Program-made: the position numbers and the translations under genes
Shown: positions 10,001 to 16,812 of the stretch, piece by piece
Layout of the letters: each line of letters begins with the position of its first letter
Numbering within the stretch: position 1 is the stretch's first letter
The notes under the pieces: model-generated
Told to the model about the DNA's origin: nothing
Seen by the model: only the letters and a program-made list of their open reading frames with translations
Database searches by the model: none
NCBI GenBank assembly: GCA_002494165.1
Contig: DLBH01000068.1
Coordinates: 1-39,649, forward strand
Source of the DNA: Lachnospiraceae bacterium UBA7026
Lineage (GTDB): Bacteria > Bacillota > Clostridia > Lachnospirales > Lachnospiraceae
Length of the DNA: 39,649 nucleotides
Direction of reading: 5' to 3'

Positions 10001-13000
10001 CGCCATGTTTGTCAAAACCCTGCCTATTGTCATGGGAGGGAAGGCAGACCAGACTGTGTATGGGGCTGTGGAGGCAAGCGAAGATTATCTGATTCAGGCC
10101 ATGGCTAACGATATTTTCAGTTTTGCCGAGATTAAAGAAGCCTACGGTATCAGTGCGGATGTTCTTTTCGCCTACCAGGGTGATTATGAGGAGGACCTGA
10201 CCATAGGCGGCCTGCCGGCCAGAATCATGGACAGTTCCCTGTCCCAGGCCAAGTCCCCCTTCGGGATCGACCTTTATATAGACGGGGACCGGCTTCTTTA
10301 CGAGGCAGAGTATGAGCCAGCCAGATACAGTGACTATACCATAGATGGATTTATTCGTATGATGGACCTGATCTGCGGTCAGATGACCAGTAAGGAAATG
10401 GTAAGAGACCTTGAACTGGTGGATGACCAGGACAAGGATAAGATTCTTAAACTCCACGATACAGACTGGCCGGTGGCAGACCGGCCGGCCTACCGGCTCC
10501 TGCAGGATTCTGCCGACAGGTATCCGGACCGGACAGCCGTCATCGCCTGTGACCGGAGTCTCAGCTACAGGGAGCTTAACGCCCAGGCCAATGCCCTGGG
10601 CCGGGCCCTGAAAAAGGCCGGGGCAGGCCCGGAGAGGAATCTGGGAGGAAGTACCGGGACAGGCCCGGAGCAGAATCCGGGAGGAAGTACCGGAGCTGAT
10701 CCAGAGATGAATTTGGGAGGAAGTACCGGAGCGAGCCCGGAGGAGAATCTGGGAGGAAGTGCCGGGGCAGGCCCGGAGCAGAATCCGTTACCAGATGCCG
10801 GATCCGGTCAGCCAGTCAGTTCTATCGTTGCAGTCCTGGCAGACCGGGACAGCTATGCCTATATCATGAGACAGGCCGTCTTAAAGAGCGGGGCCGCCTT
10901 TCTGCCTCTGGACCCGGACTATCCGGAGGACCGGATCGATTATATCCTTGGGGATTCAGGCGCAAAGCTTTTAGTGACTACTGGCCCGGTTATGGCCAGG
11001 AGAAAAGACTTATTTGAAAGACTGGCAGGGGAGGGCATGACCATCCTGGATGCCAGGGAAATCCTGGAAGGCGCCGCCGGCCAGGACTATGACAATCTCA
11101 ACCTCCAGGTGGACAGCCGGAACCTGGCCTATGTCATCTATACCTCTGGGTCCACGGGAAGGCCCAAGGGGGTTATGCTGACTAATCGTAACCTGGTCAA
11201 TTTTGTGGATGATAATGAGAAGAACCGGGAGATTCAGGGCTTTACCAAACATGGCCCTGTAAGTCTGGCCCTGGCAGCCCTGACCTTTGATGTTTCCATT
11301 ATGGAAGAATTCCTGCCCATCGCCAACGGCATGACAGTGGTTCTTGCCACCAAAGATCAGATCATGGATCCGGAGGCAATTTCTACGTTGATTCAGGACC
11401 ATAGGATAGATATTATGACTTGTACCCCTAGTTACATGTCCAACCTGATCAATCTGGATATCTTCCGGCTGGCAGCCAGGTCCTTAAAGGCTGCGGACCT
11501 GGGAGCAGAGGCCTTCCCGCCGGCCTTATATGACAAGCTTCATAAGATTAATCCGGACCTTTATATTATGAATGGCTATGGGCCCACGGAGGCCACCATC
11601 AGCTGTACGATGGAGGTGATAGAAAGCGGGGAGGATATCACCATCGGTCTCCCCAATGCCAACGTCCATGTGGCTACCATTGACCGGGACGGCCGCCCGC
11701 AGCCACTGGGAGCCACCGGTGAGATGGTGATCCTGGGCCAGGGTGTGGGCCGGGGCTATGTGGGCCTGCCGGATAAGACCAGGGAAAGCTTTATCCGGAT
11801 GCTGGGCCTGCCGGCCTACCGGAGCGGCGACCTGGTAAGACTTAGAAAAGATGGCAAGATCGAATTCCACGGCAGGACCGACAACCAGGTGAAGCTTCGA
11901 GGCTTAAGGGTAGAACTGGGTGAGATCGAGCATGTGATGAACACTTTCCCAGGTCTTAAGTCCAGTGTGGTCCGGGTAAAGAAGGATCCTTCCACAGAGT
12001 ACCTGGCAGCCTGGTTTACGGCCGATAAAGAGATTGATCTTGAGGATCTGAAAAAGCATCTTTCCTCCAGACTGACAGAATATATGGTGCCCCAGGTATT
12101 CCTGCAGCTTGCAGAGATGCCTCTGACGGCCAATGGCAAGGTCGACACCAAGGCTCTGCCGGATATTTCCGCAGATAGGAAAGAGCGTAAAATCATAAAA
12201 CCAGTAAGTGACCTGCAGCGGAAGCTGTGCGGCTTCTTTGAGAAGGCCTTGGAGATAGGGGAAGTAGGTATTACGGAAAACTTCTTTGAGCTGGGTGGAA
12301 CCTCCCTCAAGGCGTCCCTGGTGCTCATGGCCGGCAGACTGGAAAAGCTGCCCTTCGTCTACCAGGATATCTTTAATTGCCCTACAGTAGAGGGTCTGGA
12401 GAAATTAATTCTGGAAAATGAGAAGAAGGGTCAGGCTCAGGGTGAAGGCCTGCAGCTGACAGAGCTTGCTCCAAAGCAGGAGAATGAAGCCCAAAAGGCC
12501 GACGGGGAAACTGTGGAAGAAACTGTGGGAGCCGGCCGGGAGACGGCCAGCCTGACTTGTCTTGCCTGCAACAGCAATGACCATCTGCAGGACCTTGAGT
12601 CCGGGGACCTGGGAAATGTTCTCCTGACCGGGGCGACAGGCTTCCTTGGCATCCATGTGCTTAGAGACTTGTTAATTCATACGGATGAGAAGGTCTATTG
12701 CCTCATGCGGGCCCACAAGGTCAACTCCCTCAAGAGGCTTGCCAGCATTTATTACTATTACTTTAATGAGTCCTGCGAGGAGGAATTCGGCAAGCGGATC
12801 TTTGTCATCGATGGAGACATTACCATGCCTGACAGCCTTAAGACCGCGGCCAGGGAAGATTTCAGGACCATCATTAACTGCGCAGCCTGCGTCAAGCATT
12901 TCGCGGATATTGACTTTCTCATGGAGGTTAATTTTAGAGGCGTGGAATACCTGACAGACATTTGCCTGGCAAAGGGCCTGCGGCTCATACAGACTTCCAC

Positions 13001-13706
13001 CGTATCCGTGGGCGGGGATATTCCCGAGGACCACGAGGAGATCTGCCTGGCTGAGAACTGCCTGGACCTGGGTCAGGAAGTGAAAGCCAATGCCTATGTT
13101 TACACCAAATACCTGGCGGAAAAACATGTTCTTGAGGCAGTGGAAAAGAAGGGCCTGGATGCCAAGATCATCCGCCTGGGCAATCTGGCCAGCCGGTCCG
13201 CCGACGAAGAGTTCCAGATGAATTTCGCAACCAATAACTTTATGAACACCCTGAAGGCCTATGCAGTCCTGGGCTGCTTCCCTCAGACGGAGATGAGCCT
13301 GACCGATGAGTTTTCCTACATTGATGAGACAGCCCGGGCAGTGGTTCTCCTTTCAGGCACGGGCAGCCAGTTTACGGTATTCCATGCCTACAATTCCCAT
13401 ACCGTGGACATGGGAAACATCATCATGGCTATGAATGCCTGCGACATCCCGGTCAAGGTTGTGAAAGACAGTGAATTTAAAGAGAGGCTCAAAGAAGGTC
13501 TGGCCGACATGGAGATCAACAAATACCTGTCTCCCCTGATCAATTATGATCTGGCCGCCGGCCCGGTCCTGAAGGAAGTTGGCTCGGAAAACTTCTTCAC
13601 CGTCAATGCCCTGTACCAGCTGGGCTTTGCCTGGACGATCACAGACATGGAATTCATTGAGAAGGCCCTGGAATACATGAAGGGCATGGGCTTCTTCGAT
13701 TTTTAA
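4089..13706 (+). CDS. Trimodular NRPS with C-terminal thioester reductase: A-T-C-A-T-C-A-T-R
   Basis: A 3205-residue non-ribosomal peptide synthetase. A1 ~15-530 (YTSGSTGRPKG near 193; FDVS with D243), T1 Ser ~578 in GLSSLG, C1 ~626-1040 with HHIVSDG (H754/H755/D759), A2 ~1045-1600, T2 Ser ~1652, C2 ~1700-2110 with HHIVSDG (H1828/H1829/D1833), A3 ~2118-2690, T3 S2739 in LGGTSL. The reductase from ~2840 has GATGFLG (2848-2854) and YVYTK (Y3003, K3007). No condensation domain precedes module 1, so it starts from a free amino acid. There is no thioesterase or epimerase; release should be NAD(P)H-dependent reduction to an aldehyde, which may cyclise to an imine or be reduced further. Read by eye against GrsA, all three A domains give the code D-V-M-T-D-G-G-I-S-K, for which I know no substrate. 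A2 and A3 carry repeat insertions. No phosphopantetheinyl transferase is in the window. Start ATG 4089 follows a moderate AAGGGAG. Confidence 0.95.
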   Translation: MKGTDKNIFEEYMKLHDTDWPVAERPAYRLLQDTAESCPDRTAVIACDRSLSYARLNAEANIIGHALAEAGAAAEVLVAVFADRDSYAYVMRQGVLKSGAAFLPLDPDYPEDRIDYILKDSASRILLTTGAILERRKDLFDRLAAEGMIILDAKAQIEANADELNADLAARAEAARQNLNLALDYDSLAYAIYTSGSTGRPKGVMLTNRNLVNFVDDDVKNREIQGFTRRGRVSLAIAALTFDVSIMEEFLPLANGMTVVLATKDQIMDPEAIASLIQDHQVDIMTSTPSYLSNLIDMDVFLPAVRRLKSVDLGAEAFPPALFGKLKEINPDLYIMNGYGPTEATISCTMEVVESGENISIGVPNVNVHVCVVNEDNQPLPLGEKGELVILGEGVGRGYIGLPEQNRKSFIELFGHRAYKSGDLARIPENGRIIFHGRLDNQVKLRGLRVELGEIEAAIQSFPGVGTAVVSVIKEQQEYLAAWFTAETKVDIEKLKAHVRKYLTAYMVPQAFMQLEEIPLTANGKVDKKALPRPEAAAFELVAPENEREEKLLDLAREVIGTDRIGVTTDLFEAGLSSLGAMRMCSEIHSAFGNALKTPDLAERSTVRQLASYLEKTGGDNEGQEDYGIRERYPLTKTQMGIYYETNIHSGTTIYNIPSLYKLDESVDMERLGQAIEKAVACHPYLLVQMTEDEDGTVWAVRRDEAPFKVSLIKADPPGQEDLVRPFDLLSGESLCRAELYEGPAGKYFFLDTHHIVSDGGSIDIMIRDINEIYLGRPVSKESYTGYELALDEEKARGDSRFEEARDWYDHIFKGCGGETLPVKDGKDEGRHIALKRTYARTDASQIRAYCDARGLTLNAFFTAAFGFALKAYTYSENAVFTTIYNGRNDPRLADSVAMLVKTLPVLLECDPGVRTETFISDCQTFLLNSMARDIYSFMEIRQAYDIQAEIMFAYQGELEHGAEIGGREAELTMLDISQARAAFGLDLSLDGDRIVFDREYDPAVFSAYTMDNFLELLDQVCQEMVRRDKLGEIRLTDQKEEEAIRRLHDTDWPVEDRPAYRLLQDAADKYPDRTAVIACDRSLSYRELNAQANALGRALKKAGAGPEGNLGSNAGAGPEGNLGRNVEGSQEGNPGGSAGAGLEQNPGPDARSSQPARSIVAVLADRDSYAYVMRQAVLKSGAAFLPLDPDYPEDRIDFILKDSGADLLVTTGPVMERRKDLFEKLAGEGMTILDALDILEGASGQDYDNLNLQVDSRNLAYVIYTSGSTGRPKGVMLTNRNLVNFVDDNEKNREIQGFTRRGRVSLAIAALTFDVSIMEEFLPIANGMTVVLASKDQIMDPEAIASLILEYQVDIMTATPSYMSNLISLDVFLPAARTLKTVDLGAEAFPPALYGKLYKINPDLHIMNGYGPTEATISCTMEIIDQGEDITIGIPNGNVHVATIDRDGRLQPLGATGEMVILGQGVGRGYVGLPDKTRESFIRMLGLPAYRSGDLVRFRKDGKIEFHGRTDNQVKLRGLRVELGEIEHVMNTYPGFKSSVVRVKKDASTEYLAAWFTADKEIDLEDLKKHLSSRLTEYMVPQVFLQLAEMPLTANGKVDIKALPEPQAAEEQELVLPENDLQRGILEAVAEAIGTDRISIMGDLFAQGLSSLGSIVLSAKLLHRFHQPIKVSDIFKYRTIKDLADLISHKEGQDGEGDKGHPLQEMYPLSMTQQGILADSLLYAGSTVYNIPYLYKLDDKIVLERLRAALEKTVLAHPYLHMTIAQTEDGKAEARRRKPDHVEIPLLKVMPSQEELIRPYDLLSGEPLYRLSLFDTAEGKYLFMDTHHIVSDGVSINILLEDINKAYEDQELEEETYSGFEFALDESRARASGQLETARNWYDSVCRGCEQGTLPRSENCKTDETCALRRQHGTSNAGAIVDYCRRKGFSLNAFFTTAFGLALKAYTGSESAVFTTIYNGRSDPRTERSVAMFVKTLPIVMGGKADQTVYGAVEASEDYLIQAMANDIFSFAEIKEAYGISADVLFAYQGDYEEDLTIGGLPARIMDSSLSQAKSPFGIDLYIDGDRLLYEAEYEPARYSDYTIDGFIRMMDLICGQMTSKEMVRDLELVDDQDKDKILKLHDTDWPVADRPAYRLLQDSADRYPDRTAVIACDRSLSYRELNAQANALGRALKKAGAGPERNLGGSTGTGPEQNPGGSTGADPEMNLGGSTGASPEENLGGSAGAGPEQNPLPDAGSGQPVSSIVAVLADRDSYAYIMRQAVLKSGAAFLPLDPDYPEDRIDYILGDSGAKLLVTTGPVMARRKDLFERLAGEGMTILDAREILEGAAGQDYDNLNLQVDSRNLAYVIYTSGSTGRPKGVMLTNRNLVNFVDDNEKNREIQGFTKHGPVSLALAALTFDVSIMEEFLPIANGMTVVLATKDQIMDPEAISTLIQDHRIDIMTCTPSYMSNLINLDIFRLAARSLKAADLGAEAFPPALYDKLHKINPDLYIMNGYGPTEATISCTMEVIESGEDITIGLPNANVHVATIDRDGRPQPLGATGEMVILGQGVGRGYVGLPDKTRESFIRMLGLPAYRSGDLVRLRKDGKIEFHGRTDNQVKLRGLRVELGEIEHVMNTFPGLKSSVVRVKKDPSTEYLAAWFTADKEIDLEDLKKHLSSRLTEYMVPQVFLQLAEMPLTANGKVDTKALPDISADRKERKIIKPVSDLQRKLCGFFEKALEIGEVGITENFFELGGTSLKASLVLMAGRLEKLPFVYQDIFNCPTVEGLEKLILENEKKGQAQGEGLQLTELAPKQENEAQKADGETVEETVGAGRETASLTCLACNSNDHLQDLESGDLGNVLLTGATGFLGIHVLRDLLIHTDEKVYCLMRAHKVNSLKRLASIYYYYFNESCEEEFGKRIFVIDGDITMPDSLKTAAREDFRTIINCAACVKHFADIDFLMEVNFRGVEYLTDICLAKGLRLIQTSTVSVGGDIPEDHEEICLAENCLDLGQEVKANAYVYTKYLAEKHVLEAVEKKGLDAKIIRLGNLASRSADEEFQMNFATNNFMNTLKAYAVLGCFPQTEMSLTDEFSYIDETARAVVLLSGTGSQFTVFHAYNSHTVDMGNIIMAMNACDIPVKVVKDSEFKERLKEGLADMEINKYLSPLINYDLAAGPVLKEVGSENFFTVNALYQLGFAWTITDMEFIEKALEYMKGMGFFDF
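7395..7538 (+). repeat. 36-bp minisatellite inside NRPS adenylation domain 2 (4 copies)
   Basis: Four 36-bp units (starts 7395, 7431, 7467, 7503) encode 12-residue AGAGPEGNLGSN-like repeats (residues 1103-1150). They are inserted in the N-terminal subdomain between the LSYRELNAQANALGRAL helix and the VAVLADRDSYAYV strand. Adenylation domain 1 has no such insert at the same point. Confidence 0.9.
10617..10796 (+). repeat. 36-bp minisatellite inside NRPS adenylation domain 3 (5 copies)
   Basis: Five 36-bp units (starts 10617, 10653, 10689, 10725, 10761) encode TGADPEMNLGGS-like repeats (residues 2177-2236). They occupy the same structural position as the insert in adenylation domain 2 but with one more unit and different inner units. 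Confidence 0.9.
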
Positions 13707-13744
13707 AGAAAGGAACCTTGAAGGAAAGTACTTCAAAGAAGAAA

Positions 13745-13888
13745 ATGTTGATTATTTTATTACCCTTTATCCTTTTACTTCTATGGAGTATGTATTTATT
13801 GAAGAGGCCCCATCACGAGGTCCGGATCACAGAGGTGACAGACACTTTTACAAAACAGAAGAAAACCAGTATCCTGGAAACCCCTTGA
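13745..13888 (+). CDS. Small single-pass membrane peptide (47 aa) between NRPS and VanZ-like gene
   Basis: An open frame starting MLIILLPFILLLLWSMYLL, followed by KRPHH and a polar C-terminus (TEVTDTFTKQKKTS), reads as one membrane helix with a short hydrophilic tail. It fills the 194-nt gap between the NRPS stop and the VanZ-like start, ending 12 nt before that start, which suggests translational coupling. A weak AAGGAAAG lies about 14 nt upstream of ATG 13745. An alternative TTG start at 13718, behind AAAGGA, would add nine residues. No family recognised. The membrane-helix composition and tight placement favour a real gene, but a chance frame cannot be excluded. Confidence 0.5.
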   Translation: MLIILLPFILLLLWSMYLLKRPHHEVRITEVTDTFTKQKKTSILETP

Positions 13889-13900
13889 GGTGACGAGATT

Positions 13901-14440
13901 ATGATTGAAATAAGCTTTTTCGCGGCAGAAGCAGTATTTACTGGAATCTGGCTGCTCTCCAGGCTGCTTTTGTGGATCAGGCAGGGAAAAATAAATTGGA
14001 AAAGGGAGGCAGCCCTGCTTCTGATGTATATCAATCTGGCAGTAATTATCCGCTATGTATTTTTCCCCAGGGACCTGGTCGACGGCCATGTACAGCCCCT
14101 GGTATTTGACCCGGCAACAGCCTGGCCCTTGCGGGTTAACCTCCTGCCCCTTGTCCATCTCTTCGATTATGACAATCTGAGGGACATGGTCTGGAATATT
14201 GCCGGCAATGGGGTCATGTTCGTCCCCACCGGAATTATCCTGCCTATTTTGTATAAAAACCTGGACAGCTTCTGGAAGACTTTACTTGCAGGAGCCGGCA
14301 TATCTTTGTGTATCGAGATCCTTCAGCTGCCTTTTGCCTCAAGAGCTTCGGATATAGATGACCTGATTCTGAATACGGCCGGTGTGGTAGTGGGTTATGG
14401 GATTTATGCGGTGGCCAAAAGAATAAAAGGGTTCTTTTAA
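13901..14440 (+). CDS. VanZ-like family membrane protein
   Basis: A 179-residue protein with about four to five membrane helices and the conserved VanZ pattern: RVNLLPLVHLF, then WNIAGNGVMFVPTGIILP, then IEILQLPFASRASDIDDLILNTAGVVVGYG. VanZ of Tn1546 confers low-level teicoplanin resistance by an unclear mechanism; most clostridial homologues have no proven function. Its ribosome binding site (GAGGTGACGAG) overlaps the end of the 47-residue peptide frame, so NRPS, small peptide and VanZ-like gene are likely co-transcribed. If so, it could protect the producer's envelope, but that is inference from position only. Confidence 0.85.
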   Translation: MIEISFFAAEAVFTGIWLLSRLLLWIRQGKINWKREAALLLMYINLAVIIRYVFFPRDLVDGHVQPLVFDPATAWPLRVNLLPLVHLFDYDNLRDMVWNIAGNGVMFVPTGIILPILYKNLDSFWKTLLAGAGISLCIEILQLPFASRASDIDDLILNTAGVVVGYGIYAVAKRIKGFF

Positions 14441-14502
14441 TATTGTTGAAAAATAGATCATTGAATAAAATACCAGCTTCATGGGAATTATAGGAGGATA
14501 TT

Positions 14503-14886
14503 ATGAAACTATCACAAATACACCATATCGCCATCATCGTTTCAGACTATAAGCTTTCCCGGGATTTCTACGTGGAAAAGCTTGGATTCTCCGTTATAAG
14601 GGAGAATTATCGTCCGGATAAAAAGGACTGGAAGCTGGATCTCAGGCTGAATGATGCTACGGAACTCGAGATATTTGCGCCGGAAAATCCGCCAAAAAGG
14701 CCATCCTATCCGGAAGCCTGTGGACTCAGACATCTGGCTTTTCATGTAGAGAATATAGAAGATGTTGTTTCAGAACTGCAAGGGAAAGGCATTAAATGTG
14801 AACCAATCCGGACCGATACATTTACCGGGACCAAGATGACTTTTTTTGCCGATCCTGACGGCCTGCCGATTGAACTTCATGAGTAA
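14503..14886 (+). CDS. VOC-family (glyoxalase I-like) metalloprotein
   Basis: A 127-residue two-motif vicinal oxygen chelate protein: IHHIAIIVSDYKLSRDFY...LGF at the start, LEIFAPE, then LRHLAFHVENIEDVV and the closing ADPDGLPIELHE. The expected metal ligands (His in IHHIAI, Glu in LEIF, His in LRHLAFH, Glu in IELHE) are present. Single-domain VOC proteins dimerise to make the active site and include glyoxalases, epimerases and resistance enzymes; the substrate cannot be read here. A good AGGAGG sits 6 nt upstream of the ATG. It is separated by 62 nt from the VanZ-like gene with no terminator between, so read-through from the NRPS region is possible. Confidence 0.88.
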   Translation: MKLSQIHHIAIIVSDYKLSRDFYVEKLGFSVIRENYRPDKKDWKLDLRLNDATELEIFAPENPPKRPSYPEACGLRHLAFHVENIEDVVSELQGKGIKCEPIRTDTFTGTKMTFFADPDGLPIELHE

Positions 14887-15124
14887 TTCTATTAGTAATC
14901 ATTAACATTATTAGAGATATATTTAGGCTGTGATATTAAAAAGTATGATTAAATTAGACAAAGGGGAAATAGACAATCACAGGCAGTGAATTAGTGAAAA
15001 ATATTTTATAGCAAAATGATTAGAACCAGTGTGATAGTCTTGTGATAAAACTTATGATATAGTAAGGCCGACACAGAGAAAACATATTCCAGGAGAGGAA
15101 TACTAGTTTAAGGAGGACAAGATC

Positions 15125-16363
15125 ATGAAAAAGAATAGAAAGTCTTTACTCGTTTTAATGATGGCAGCAATTATGACAACGACGGCGGCATGTGGAGGTG
15201 CAGCTACAGCACCTAAGTCCCAGGAGCAGACAACAGCGGCCCCAGTGGAGACGGCAGCGGCAGATATTGATCAGCTGGCCCAGTCACCGGACTGGGTAGC
15301 CAATCTTGAACAGGCCCAGACAGCCGACCAGCTTTTTGTAGTGGCAGGTGTGGGAGAGACCACAGCTTACGTATCCATGCATGAGAAGGACGATGACAAT
15401 AACTGGCATGAGATCCTGACAACCCCTGGCTATATTGGAAAATACGGTCTGGGCAAAACCAAGGAAGGTGACGCTAAGACCCCGGTTGGCACTTATCATT
15501 TTACCAGAGCCTTCGGCATTGCAGATGACCCCGGATGCGCAGTTCCCTATTATAAGGTAACAGAAGATGATTACTGGTCCGGAGACCAGAGAGAAGGCTA
15601 CCACTATAATGAGATGGTCAGCATTAAGGATTTCCCCGACCTGAACACAGAGGATTCCGAGCATCTGATTGAGTATACGGATCCCTACCAGTATTGCATC
15701 AACATCAACTATAATGAAGAGGGAGAAGCTGGAAAAGGCTCCGCCATCTTCCTCCACTGTTTAGGTCCCGCCAAACCTTATACCGGCGGATGTGTGGCTA
15801 TCCCTGAGGAAGAGATGGTAACGGCCCTGCAGAATGTTGATGAGGATTGTGTCGTTGTAATTGACACCCTGGAAAAGATTGCACCGGATTACTACGATGA
15901 CTGGGATCTGGGCCCCAAGACAGAAAGTGAAGAGTCAGCAGACCCTACCGAGTCAGCAGATTCCACTAGGTCAGCAGATCTTACCAAGTCAGAAGCCCCC
16001 ACCGAGTCAGCAGACCTTATTATAGAGTATGGTAACTCCCAGTTATATACAATGGAGGATATGGATGCTGCAATGGATGTGATCCAGGACGAATTTTCCA
16101 CTTGGAAGGGTTGTGAGATGCATAGTATCAGATATAGTTCTGATGACTGCAACAGCGAGGAGAACCTTAAGTGGGTAAACGGTCTTAAAGAGGGTAAAAA
16201 CTACACCCAGTGCATCCAGTTCCTGACGGATTTCCATTCTCCTGTAGAGGAAGAGGACCTGAAGGAGACAGCCTGGGAGCCTGATACGGAATACAAGGAT
16301 TACCAATGGACCCTGGCCCGGGCTCAAGGCGGTGACTGGGAGCTGGTAACCATGGGCTACTAG
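15125..16363 (+). CDS. L,D-transpeptidase (YkuD-type) lipoprotein
   Basis: A lipoprotein signal peptide (MKKNRKSLLVLMMAAIMTTT, Cys 23) precedes a YkuD-like catalytic domain at about residues 60-235: TPVGTYHF, then FLHCLGPAKPYTGGCVAIP with His 211 and catalytic Cys 223. YkuD enzymes form 3-3 peptidoglycan crosslinks or attach proteins to the wall, outside the cell. The canonical S/T-H-G-C is here T-G-G-C, as in more distant branches, so a different amide-exchange or carboxypeptidase activity is possible. A five-unit ESADPT repeat linker leads to a ~110-residue C-terminal domain I do not recognise (YTMEDMDAAMDVIQDEF...). AGGAGG lies 9 nt before the ATG. Monocistronic, closed by the terminator at 16547. 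Confidence 0.82.
   Translation: MKKNRKSLLVLMMAAIMTTTAACGGAATAPKSQEQTTAAPVETAAADIDQLAQSPDWVANLEQAQTADQLFVVAGVGETTAYVSMHEKDDDNNWHEILTTPGYIGKYGLGKTKEGDAKTPVGTYHFTRAFGIADDPGCAVPYYKVTEDDYWSGDQREGYHYNEMVSIKDFPDLNTEDSEHLIEYTDPYQYCININYNEEGEAGKGSAIFLHCLGPAKPYTGGCVAIPEEEMVTALQNVDEDCVVVIDTLEKIAPDYYDDWDLGPKTESEESADPTESADSTRSADLTKSEAPTESADLIIEYGNSQLYTMEDMDAAMDVIQDEFSTWKGCEMHSIRYSSDDCNSEENLKWVNGLKEGKNYTQCIQFLTDFHSPVEEEDLKETAWEPDTEYKDYQWTLARAQGGDWELVTMGY
15932..16021 (+). repeat. In-frame 18-bp tandem repeat (5 copies)
   Basis: Five 18-bp units encode ESADPT, ESADST, RSADLT, KSEAPT, ESADLI. They link the YkuD domain to the unrecognised C-terminal domain. Confidence 0.85.
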
Positions 16364-16546
16364 AATGACCAGGTGAATGGATCAGCGATGGAAGACAGAC
16401 AACAGAGTTTGGCTGACCGGATGCATTCCATGGATTGGAAAAGGATTGGAAAAGATATTTAATTGGACATATTTCATGGATTTGGAAGATAACTATTTGA
16501 TCGAACCGTATAATATGAATTGGATTTTATGTCAAATATAATGAGG

Positions 16547-16606
16547 CTGCCGCCCCGGGATGTGGAGACTGATTAAGAAGGTCTCCCAATTCGGGGCGGT
16601 AGTTTT
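16547..16606 (+). terminator. Rho-independent terminator after the L,D-transpeptidase gene
   Basis: Outer stem CTGCCGCCCCG (16547-16557) / CGGGGCGGTAG (16592-16602), inner stem GGAGAC / GTCTCC, then TTTT. Confidence 0.8.
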
Positions 16607-16679
16607 GCTGTCTTAAGCTGGGCCAGGGAAATTTTCCCGGATTAGAGGCGGGAATCAGCTCATAAATTCCCAGATGATA

Positions 16680-16709
16680 TTGACAAAACCTAAAACTATT
16701 GAATATTAT
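16680..16709 (+). promoter_or_regulatory. Sigma-A-type promoter for the TSCPD-aspartokinase unit
   Basis: Consensus -35 TTGACA (16680-16685), 18-bp spacer, -10 TATTAT (16704-16709). It predicts a ~95-nt leader before the TSCPD gene. Confidence 0.65.
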
Positions 16710-16812
16710 AAGTTTTGCATTTACAATATAAAGGGACTATCGAGAATGGGCCCCCTATTACTGGGAAATAAATATATGATTTTGACATTTAGTATAAAAA
16801 GGAGACAGAACC

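Noticed and set aside
9942..10457. Long open frames on the - strand throughout the NRPS
   Set aside because: They lie opposite strongly coding + strand sequence in a GC-biased gene, lack good ribosome sites and show no recognisable protein; they are frame shadows.
16377..16541. 54-codon Trp-rich frame after the L,D-transpeptidase gene
   Set aside because: The only SD-like bases touch the ATG, no helix or motif is seen, and it ends at the terminator. Probably chance.
16782..16798. Second TTGACA/TATAAA pair just before the TSCPD gene
   Set aside because: The elements are only 5 bp apart, which is incompatible with sigma-A spacing; the pair at 16680-16709 is better.
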